Source: Pachysolen tannophilus NRRL Y-2460
Lineage: Eukaryota; Ascomycota; Pichiomycetes; Alaninales; Pachysolenaceae
Assembly (NCBI GenBank): GCA_001661245.1
Contig: KV454011.1
Span: forward strand, 186,001 to 250,000
Length of the DNA: 64,000 bases
Direction: 5' to 3'
Below the pieces are notes generated by a model. It was not told the origin of the DNA, did not search any database, and saw nothing but the letters and a program-made list of their open reading frames with translations. Of this stretch, positions 56,200 through 64,000 are shown one piece after another. Each line of letters opens with the position of its first letter. Position 1 is the stretch's first letter. The translations under genes and the position numbers were made by a program.

Positions 56200-57160
56200 T
56201 GTTTAATGATTATTTAGTAATTGATTAACAAATTTTTAAAAAAGGGAAAAAACTTAAAAAAAAAAAGTGAATTTTTTAAGTGAATTTAATCCTGTAAATT
56301 GGAATGATGATGGAAAAGAAACAAATTTTTAAAAATAAAAAATCGATTCATCAGTGGGATAATCTAATCTTTTTATATCATTTGGTAAAGTATAAGCCGC
56401 TAAAACGTTCTTATACGTCTTATGCAGATATAATTGGTGAGAATCATTTTTTTTAATGTTGTAATAGGTTAAAAAACCAGCAAAATTCAGCAAAACATAA
56501 CAAAGAAAACAAAAAAATATATAAACAAACAACAACAACACGACTAAAAAATTAAAATTAAAGTAAAAAACAACTTTTATCATATAAAAATAGGACGTGT
56601 AAATTTGAGAATATGCAAAAGATCAGTATAGAATTTACTCAGTTGTAAAATGCATAACTATGATGTACAAAGATAAACACTAGGGCGCTTACGTGTAAAA
56701 CACAGTACCACGTAATCGAAATCAAAACAAAGAAAAATAAATATAAATAAATAAAAATAAATAAACAAAACAGAAAAAACATTTTATTGGCTGAATAGCG
56801 CTCAAATGTGTAAATGCCATCACTGGCAATGGTAAACAGTTTTCCTGAAATTCATACATTGTTATTTATTTTGTTTGTTTGTTTGTTTTGATTAGTTGGT
56901 TGTTTCGTTATTACGTTATAAATTTTTGTAAAATTGGCATTATCTACACTACTGGTTTATTATTTTATTTTTATTTTTTTTTAGTTTTCGCCATTTGGTA
57001 AAGATTATAAAAAGCCCACAGAATCCGTTGCTTAATAAAAGAATTACTTCCTTTTTTTTCTTTTCCAACATCGATTGTTTAAACATCAATAAATTCAGAA
57101 AAAAGTTTCACTTTTTTTTTTGTCTTCTTTTTCTTTTAATCAAATTTATAATTAATCATA
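56200..57160. promoter_or_regulatory. bidirectional H2B/H2A promoter
   Basis: These 961 bases separate the divergent histone genes. On the H2A side are TTTTCGCC (56985-56992; GGCGAAAA on the other strand, resembling the GCGAAAAA core of the yeast histone UAS) and a TATA box (TATAAAAAG, 57006-57014) about 150 bases before the ATG. On the H2B side TATATAAAC lies near 56518. A short palindrome (TGCCATCACTGGCA, 56815-56828) lies near the middle. An 84-codon minus-strand frame (56329-56583) is AT-rich translation and not called. Confidence 0.7.
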
Positions 57161-57556
57161 ATGTCAGGTGGTAAAGGTGGTAAAGCCGGTTCATCAGCTA
57201 AGGCTTCAACTTCAAGATCAGCAAAAGCTGGTTTAACTTTCCCAGTCGGTAGAGTTCATAGATTATTAAGAAAGGGTAACTATGCTCAAAGAATTGGTTC
57301 TGGTGCTCCAGTTTATTTAACTTCTGTATTAGAATATTTAGCTGCTGAAATCTTGGAATTGGCCGGTAATGCTGCTAGAGATAATAAAAAATCAAGAATT
57401 ATTCCAAGACATTTACAATTAGCTATTAGAAATGATGAAGAATTAAACAAATTATTGGGTCATGTTACCATTGCTCAAGGTGGTGTCTTACCAAACATTC
57501 ACCAAACCTTGTTACCAAAGAAAACCGGTAAGGCTAAAGCTTCTCAAGAATTATAA
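57161..57556 (+). CDS. HTA1: histone H2A
   Basis: This 131-residue protein has the H2A fold ([60 protein letters not shown]). It ends in SQEL, the SQ phosphorylation motif that forms gamma-H2A in yeasts. Known role: core nucleosome component and DNA-damage mark by Mec1/Tel1. Codon use is extremely biased. Confidence 0.98.
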   Translation: MSGGKGGKAGSSAKASTSRSAKAGLTFPVGRVHRLLRKGNYAQRIGSGAPVYLTSVLEYLAAEILELAGNAARDNKKSRIIPRHLQLAIRNDEELNKLLGHVTIAQGGVLPNIHQTLLPKKTGKAKASQEL

Positions 57557-57927
57557 GTTAATTTAATTTTATATTTTGGGGTTCCTTTTTTTTTATTTTC
57601 ATAAGTGCGTGGTTGCTTTTACTTTTAGTTTTCGTTTTTTAATGAGTTTTTGAATTCGGTCTTGTCTCTGCTTTTTTTTTTTTTTTTCTTTTTTTTTTAT
57701 TATTTTATTTTACTTCTTTTTTATTTTAATGATGGAAATTAAGTAAATATTTGTATAATAGGTTCATACATTTAATTGAATGTATATGATTTCACTTTGA
57801 TATATTAATTGTTGTAGTTATTGTATTGTTATTATCAAGTTATCTTATATAGTTAACTCTACTTTTATTCAATTTCTATTGTCTTATCTATATACATGAA
57901 ACCTATAAATTATTTATCATTATATCA
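57557..57927. other. intergenic: convergent 3' flanks of H2A and MSD1
   Basis: These 371 bases are T-rich with a long pyrimidine tract around 57670-57720. I see no gene. Confidence 0.75.
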
Positions 57928-60117
57928 TTATTCTAATTTTTTGATGTGATATTCTTGTAGGGTGATATCACTAACATCGCTAGGACTATTGACAACGGCA
58001 TCAGCACCTGTTTTTGTCTTGGGAAAGGCAACAACGTCCCTTATACTTTCCGAGTTTAATAGCATTGCACACATTCTATCAAAACCTATAGCTAATCCAG
58101 CATGTGGTGGACATCCAATATCAAAAGCATTTAATAAATGACCAAATAATTGTTGGTAATTACCAATTTTTAAAATGTTATTAAAGATATATTTCTGTAA
58201 ACTTGTATCGTGAATTCTTCTTGAACCTCCTCCTAATTCAACCCCATTAATAACTAAATCGTAATGTTCACCATGGACTTTTAATGGATTAGTAGATAAT
58301 AAATCATAGTCCTTTGGATTACACATCGTAAATGGATGATGTGTGGAAGTTAAATTATAGTAGTTATAAACGGGATACCCATTACTATCGGTTTCTGATA
58401 TTTCTAAAGGTGAAAATAATGGGAAATCAACAATCCATGATGCTACAAAGACATCTTTAGGTTTCACTGATTCAGTTATATCTTTGTTTTCAAAGTTTAA
58501 AAGTTTTCTTCTCCATTTAGTTGGATAAGCTTCAATTGATAATTGTCTGAATCTACCTAAAGGAGTAGGGTTTTCATAAGGGAGTTTTGATCTCGTTGAA
58601 CCTGCAATTATATCTCCTTTTTGTAAATTCAATTCTAAAATTAATTTTTGCAATTTAGTATTTGATTCAAATTTAACAATTTTTTCAAAATTCTTGTACC
58701 AATTTAAACAATCTTGATCTGATTCAATAGATACTGAAATAGGAATTCTTGATTTATAATTTTGAGCATCAAATAATGATGTTTGTGTTTCTTTTGTATT
58801 ATTGAATGCATTTCTTAAGATACAAATTTCGAAAATTGGGAATTCTTCCAGTTTTTCTCCTATGACTTTAACACCATACTCTTCAAAAGTTAAAGGTTTA
58901 AAAGTTAAACCACTTCTTAAATCGGGTTTATCAATACCAAAATTTTCCAATGCTTTCAAATAAGGTATTTTTGTGAAATTATCATTCAGATCCAAGTGAT
59001 TTACTTTTATTAAATCACCATCTTTATTTAATTTGAAAAAATTTAAATTTCGAACATCTTGCCAAACATTTTTAACAACTTGTTCAACATTTAACATCAC
59101 ATCTTCTGCATTACTAAAGGCCAATTCCATATCTACCTGAGTAAATTCTGGTTGTCTATCTTTCCTTAAATCTTCATCTCTAAAACATTTTGCAATCTGA
59201 TAATATTTATTCACACCACTTGCCATTAATAGTTGTTTATACTGTTGTGGTGATTGGGGTAAAGCATAAAATTGTCTTGGTTTCCTTGTAGGAACTAAAA
59301 ACTCTCTAGCACCTTCAGGAGTTGATTTAAATAATAATGGAGTTTCAATTTCAATGAAATTTAAAAGATTTAACGTTTTTCTAACTATACTAGCAGTTTT
59401 AGATCTTAATTTCAATGCATCTTGATAATATTTTGAACGTAATTGTAAATAGCGTAAATTAGCTGGGAAATCTGAATTTTTTTTAATAGTTTCCAATAAT
59501 TTTGAAGGTAAATCATTAGACTTATTCAATATGTTATACTCTTTTAAGATTAAATCCCATTTACAATCTGTATCTTGCTGTTTAACTTGATTTTTAGCTT
59601 CCCTTCTTATAGCAATAGTTCCTGTAACACTTATAGCATCTTCTAAAAAAGCAGTTTTCAAAAATTCCAAACATTTTTTAGAAGAATCTTCTGAGGCAAG
59701 AAGTTGAGTAATATCTCCATTACCATCTCTTAATTCCCCAAATATTAACTTTTTGGAAACTTTCCTAGGTTTCCTACTAATCCAACCGTTTAATGTTACT
59801 TCTTTACCTATTAATTCATCTAGCTGTGAAGTTATCTCTTGCACTGTATGAGTTTTTTTCTTAAAAATAACTATAAAATTGTAAAAAAGTTAGTTTGTTT
59901 ATTTCACATTATTAACTGGAATTTAATTACCAATTATCATTAACATACATTTCCTCAAAAGATTATCTTTATCTGGTAACTCGGTTTCCAAAGCATTTTT
60001 TGAATTAAAAGTTGTTCTTGACAAAGAAAAATTCCTAAACCTCAAAGACAACAATACAAAACATTTTGAATTAGAACCATATTTTTTTAAACACCTGATA
60101 TTTCTGGCCAACATCAT
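57928..60117 (-). CDS. MSD1: mitochondrial aspartyl-tRNA synthetase, one intron
   Basis: Exons 59949-60117 and 57928-59870 join in frame to give 703 residues. The donor is GTATGT, the branch-like site is AACTAAC, and the acceptor is TTATAG. The acceptor was chosen because it restores KKTHTVQEI, which resembles the usual start of the AspRS anticodon domain; a second AG 27 bases on is also in frame. The anticodon-binding OB fold (VTLNGWISRKP) is followed by class II motif 2 (CFRDEDLRKDRQPEFTQVDMEL) and motif 3 (GLAIGFDRMCAMLL). The N-terminus MMLARNIRCLKKYGSNSK is basic and suits mitochondrial import. Known role: charges mitochondrial tRNA-Asp. S. cerevisiae Msd1 is 658 residues. Confidence 0.93.
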
Positions 60118-60382
60118 TTCTTCTTCTTCGAAAAAAAAAAATGCCCTCCCAGAAATCACCAATAAATGGTCAAACAATTGTTGAAAACTTGAGTTCAATC
60201 TACTTATTTTATAGAGGTATTAAATATTATTATGTACTTAATCGTTCGATCTCATCTGCAGAGAAAGTGAAAAAAAAAAAAAAAACGAAATTTTTCAGTA
60301 AAAAACGATATTAATCAGATAGTTAAATTGATTTTTTGTATTAAATTATTCTATTCTAATATACAGGTGTTGTGATTTCTTT

Positions 60383-61721
60383 TTAATGTTGACCGTCATG
60401 AGCAGCAGGTTCCAAATTTCCTTCATCTATGTCCATTTTTTCTTCGTTTTCATTTTCATTTTCGATTTCGTTTTCGTGTTCGATTTCAACAGCTACTGGG
60501 GTATCGTCTCTACTACTTTTCAAGTCTTCAGTGTCTTGTTTCAAATCTCCATTTGCAATCAAATTATCTCTTTTCGATTTGATGAAATTCTCGTTCAAGT
60601 CCCATACTTCTAGATTACCATTCATTGAAACGGCAGCTAGAATTTTACCTCCATCGAATGTATCAATTTGTAATACTGGAGATTTTTGATGCTCGTCACC
60701 TTTAATCTTCAAGATATTCAAGATTTCCTTTGTTTGTAAATTCCAAATATAAATGTTACCATTATCAGATCCTGACAGGATTAGTGGTATATATTCATTA
60801 GAAGTTATGAATCTTGTACCACAAGTATATTTTTCGCAAACAATTGTCTTTTTAGTCTTTAATATTTTGGAATTCATATTATCTAGACCACTACCCTTAG
60901 AGCCATCATTATTTCCATCATCATTCTTGACTTGTTCTCCTTCACCAATAAAAGTCTTTACTACTTTATTATTCATATAATCCCATAATCTAATGGAACC
61001 ATCTAATGTACTTGCCAAGATATATTTCCCATTTGGTGAAAATCTAACATAACTAACGGGGAAACTTGATCCACCACTATACTCATAGATTAAAGTCTTT
61101 AAACATTGACCAGATTCTGTATCAAATAACCTAATTAAACCATCAAAACTTGCACTTACTATAATAGTACCATCCCAGCTTACATCCAATGAAGAAATAG
61201 GATCTGAATGTGCTGATAAAGTTTTCAAACATTTCCCCCTCAAGACATCCCAAATTCTTATAGCTTCATCTGAAGATCCACTTATTAATAAATTCCCCTT
61301 GTAATTAAATTCAAGACAAGTTATATGATACGTATGACCTTTTAATATTCTAATACATTTACCATATTCCACTGACCAAATTATTATTGTTTCATCGTCA
61401 GATGCAGATGCAATATATTTTGAATCTGGTGACCAACAAATATCTGAAACCCCTTTTGAATGACCTTTTAAACTTTTCTCAAAATTACCAGTCTTAAGAT
61501 CCCATATCTTGATCAACTTATCAGAAGCTAATAATTTTCAGTTAGTATTTAGTATTTACGAAAAAAAAAAATTTATTAATTTAAACAAATTACTTACAAC
61601 CTGTAGCAATATATTTACCATTTGGACTCAATTTAACTGAAGTAGTAAACTCATCATGAATTTTATCCAATGAATACCTCCTTATATACAATTTCCCTAG
61701 ATCTATATTATCCAATGTCAT
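60383..61721 (-). CDS. SWD3: WD40 protein of COMPASS, WDR5-like, one intron
   Basis: Exons 61598-61721 and 60383-61527 join in frame to give 422 residues. The donor is GTAAGT, the branch site TACTAAC, and the acceptor TTATTAG. The joint restores the repeat TGSSDKLIKIWDLKTG. About seven WD40 repeats are visible, including SASDDETIIIWSVEYGKC, SGSSDEAIRIWDVLRGKCL, SASFDGLIRLFDTESGQCL and SGSDNGNIYIWNLQTKEI. A 60-residue acidic low-complexity tail (ENEIENENENEEK) follows. Known role: H3K4 methyltransferase (Set1) core with Swd1 and Bre2. The longer insert between repeats 5 and 6 (residues about 225-260) is a lineage feature. It is divergent from UMP1, 195 bases apart. Confidence 0.9.
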
Positions 61722-61916
61722 ATCTTGGTATTGGTATTATATCATATATATATATATATATTTAATTAGTAGTTGTAGTTGTAGAAATTAAACGCCCTGT
61801 TAAATTTTTCCATTTTTAAAGTGGCAATTTAAATAAATTAATATTGAAATTTTTATATTTATATTTATATATTAATACAACAAGGAGTAGGAGTAGAGCA
61901 ATTGAATAAGTGAAGA
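61722..61916. promoter_or_regulatory. SWD3/UMP1 divergent promoter with a PACE-like word
   Basis: The 195-base region has an (AT)n tract near 61742-61760. AGTGGCAAT (61820-61828) matches seven of nine bases of the Rpn4 proteasome element GGTGGCAAA. It lies about 90 bases upstream of the UMP1 ATG, where proteasome genes usually carry it. The match is imperfect, and Candida-type Rpn4 sites differ. Confidence 0.4.
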
Positions 61917-62464
61917 ATGGTATGTTTGATACTAGTGGGAGAGATTTTATTTATGAATTGATTAATTTTTAAAGGATTGGTTACTAACGGTTTGATTTGG
62001 TTTTTTTTTTTAATTTATTATTATAGTCATTGAGGTTAGTTCCAGAGAATGATTTTCATTCAAAAGTAGATTCGGTGAAATTTGGTGAAGCTGCACCATC
62101 TGCACCAGCATTACAAGATATCTTGAGAGCAAAACAAGGTCCTCTTTCTATTGCATCGCAAGTCAATGGGAGACATCCTTTGGAATCAAGAATTAAAAAT
62201 TGGGAAGAAACAGAACAAAATATGAAAATGGAACAATATAGACGTATTTTTGGCGCTGGTGAGCCAATCAAGAGAAAGATGGATTTATCTATTGTTGAAA
62301 GTACAGATTTTAAACCTTCTGTATTAGGTGGTTCTTCCAATATTCATAAGAATATATTACTAAATAAAGATTCTACAATTGATTGGGAAGATATTTATGA
62401 TGGATTTGAAACAAAAAATCATATGGATTACCATTCTGAATTAGAAAAAAAAATGGGAATCTAA
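61917..62464 (+). CDS. UMP1: proteasome maturation factor; first exon is only the ATG
   Basis: Exon 1 is 61917-61919, just the start codon. The intron (donor GTATGT, branch TACTAAC at 61982-61988, acceptor TTATAG) is removed to join exon 2 at 62027. This gives a 146-residue protein starting MSLRLVPENDFHSKV. S. cerevisiae Ump1 has MNIVPQDTF and 148 residues. The core RHPLESRIKNWEETEQNMKME, QYRRIFGAGEPIKRKMDL and KNILLNKDSTIDWEDIY is typical. Known role: chaperone of 20S proteasome half-mer assembly, degraded as the first substrate. Exon 2 lacks an internal ATG before the conserved part, which supports the splicing. Confidence 0.92.
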
Positions 62465-63062
62465 TAACGGAAATTAAACTAAAAAGAGACCCAAATTTTT
62501 GAGATGGTCTAAATAGGTTGAATGAAAACAAACAAATTTAATTAAATTTATATAATTTTTTAACTTGGTTTATTTTAATTCCAACCCGCAAATTTAAGTC
62601 CAACCGCTTTGTAGAAAACACTGATGGAAACCACAAAGACTCTTTTCTACCTATTACAATCTCTAATACAGTTTCTAATACACTTGTTGTAATTGTCATT
62701 GTAATCGTCAACATAACACCCTGCATCATCTTAACAACTCACACCATCGCATAAACCCCACACCACTCACACCACTGGTACCAACAAGTCGTGCACTTAA
62801 AACACAAAATATTTTTTTTTAAAATTTTTTTTTTTTTTTTGTTTTTTTTTTTCGATTCGATTTTTTCTTCTTTTCTTTTAATAAATTTTTAGTGTTTTTT
62901 AATTATTTTAAATTTTATTAAATCATTTAAAAAGAAGAATTTTTTTTTTTTTTTAAATTTATTAAAATATAAAAAGATATAAATTCAGAGAGGTGAATAT
63001 ATTTATTAAGCTATTAATCGCTAAAGAAAATTATTAATAAAAGAAAGAAATATTATTTAATT
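62465..63062. other. intergenic: UMP1 3' flank and upstream region of the last gene
   Basis: These 598 bases include a CCACACCACTCACACCACTGG tandem-like stretch near 62757-62777, a TCGTGCAC motif (62787-62796) and long T/A tracts. The 28-codon Cys-containing frame at 62647-62730 has no ATG. Confidence 0.65.
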
Positions 63063-64000
63063 ATGTCACAATCGTTTGGCCCAGCATGGTAAGTAGTAAA
63101 ATCTTTTAAATTTTTTTTTTTGTCTCATCGCACAAATACAAAATATAAAAAATACAAATACAAAATATACAAATTACAAATTACAAAATACAATATACAA
63201 AATACAAAATTAAATAAAAAATTTTTCAAAGACCTTTAAAAGATTTTATTATTATGGTAGTTACTAACAATTTGATAATTTATTTAAATTTTGATTATAG
63301 GATGCGTCCAAAGAATTCCGAATCTGGTAGTAATAGTGTTAATGATAATTTAGGTTATCATTTGTATCAAGATAAGGAAAAAGATTTAAAGGTGAAAAAT
63401 TCTTCATCATGGACTTCTTCTACAGGGTTGGTTTCTATAGATCATGGAAATGGACATCTGAATGGGAATGGAAACGGGAATATGAATATGAATATGAATG
63501 GGCATATGAATGGGAATATTAATGTGAATGGACATCTGAATATTGGTGAGGGTATTGTTTCTGGTGCAGTGTTTCCCTCTCGCCAGTCAACAGTGACTCC
63601 TGCGTTGAGTATTTCAGATACTATTAATACGTTATCTGTACCAAATAGTCCTACTAATAATGCTTATATTAAGCATAAATTGAAAAATATTTCTGAAATA
63701 CCAGTTATTCAAGGTAGTAACAAATATTCCATGGAAGAAATGTTTAATGTTTGGTATAAATTGAAATCACAACAAGAAATTGTAGTTGATAAATCTTTTT
63801 TAGATGATAAAGATCAAGAAGAGTTGAAAAAATATCGTTCTAGTGATCCTGAAAATGAAATCTTACATTTAGAAATTGCAAGGGAAAAATTGAATAAAAA
63901 AGTAGACTCTGATATAACCTTGAGTCGATTGGAAATTAATGATGATACAAACTCTTCTAATCTTGCTCAAGTAGTTGCCCTTCCTGAAAAAAATGGGTTA
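63063..64000 (+). CDS. N-terminal part of a protein with a candidate eIF4E-binding motif, one intron, cut by the window edge
   Basis: Exon 1 is 63063-63088 and exon 2 starts at 63301. The donor is GTAAGT, the branch site TACTAAC at 63262-63268, and the acceptor ATTATAG. Without splicing the ORF ends after nine codons; spliced it reads MSQSFGPAWMRPKNSESG and stays open to the edge (242 codons). It has a Gly/Asn/Met-rich imperfect repeat (GHLNGNGNGNMNMNMNGHMN). The segment KYSMEEMFNVW matches the eIF4E-binding consensus Y-x4-L/M-hydrophobic and resembles Caf20 (YTIDELF) and 4E-T (YTKEELL). By analogy it could be a 4E-BP such as Eap1, or a GYF-type translational regulator. The C-terminus outside the window is needed to name it. 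Confidence 0.55.

Noticed and set aside
56329-56583. 84-codon frame in the histone promoter
   Set aside because: It is Phe/Tyr/Asn-rich translation of AT-rich promoter DNA, without a family match.
1-64000. Transposons, LTR elements, virus-derived genes or CRISPR arrays
   Set aside because: No reverse transcriptase, integrase, transposase, capsid-type gene, long terminal repeat or spaced repeat array was found on either strand by reading.

Overview
This window is ordinary nuclear chromosome from a budding yeast (Saccharomycotina). The signs are compact AT-rich intergenic DNA, poly-A/T and (TA)n promoters, yeast-type introns with TACTAAC-like branch sites, a split tRNA-Tyr, a divergent H2B/H2A pair, and nearly every gene having a recognisable yeast counterpart (MGA2/SPT23, SUS1, ALG8, HER2, BRE2, NSE1, YIP1, POL31, ATG7, NMD3, BRF1, SRP101, NUG1, BUR1, DSD1, FTR1, UMP1). 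It is not S. cerevisiae-like in detail. At least nine of about 32 genes carry an intron, 5' splice sites are mostly GTAAGT rather than GTATGT, and an alpha-actinin gene is present. In-frame CTG codons fall at hydrophobic positions in FTR1, ALG8, SWD3 and YNG1, so CTG most simply reads as leucine; this argues, without proof, against the CTG-Ser (Candida/Debaryomyces) clade. All translations here use CTG=Leu.

Layout. 1-9.3 kb: MGA2/SPT23 (C-terminus off the left edge), YSA1, SUS1, YNG1, ALG8, and a C2orf76-like small protein. 9.4-18 kb: alpha-actinin, split tRNA-Tyr, LMO1 (ELMO), a 1.35-kb gap with a GC-richer island, and an unusual gene with two degenerate ULP1-protease-like halves. 18-29.5 kb: HER2, BRE2, NSE1, an F-box protein, YIP1, MSM1, POL31. 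29.8-43 kb: ATG7, NMD3, a DUF202 membrane protein, BRF1, SRP101, NUG1, an Sps1-like kinase. 43-54 kb: a secreted protein of unknown function, MRS2, BUR1, DSD1, an alpha/beta hydrolase, FTR1. 54-64 kb: tRNA-Asp, tRNA-Thr, H2B/H2A, MSD1, SWD3, UMP1, and the start of a gene with a candidate eIF4E-binding motif.

Several genes share pathways, though they are not adjacent. BRE2 and SWD3 are two COMPASS subunits. HER2, MSM1 and MSD1 all serve mitochondrial translation. NMD3 and NUG1 both serve 60S export and share PAC/RRPE-like promoter elements. SUS1, YNG1, H2A/H2B and BUR1 belong to chromatin and transcription.

I see no mobile element, virus-derived element, CRISPR array or gene cluster resembling a novel system. 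The least-explained items are the double ULP1-like gene, the secreted protein at 43.9 kb, the island at 15.1-15.5 kb, the opposed GGTT-rich repeats near tRNA-Tyr, and the palindromic CGG-N11-CCG site upstream of MGA2/SPT23. One base (39452) is ambiguous (N).
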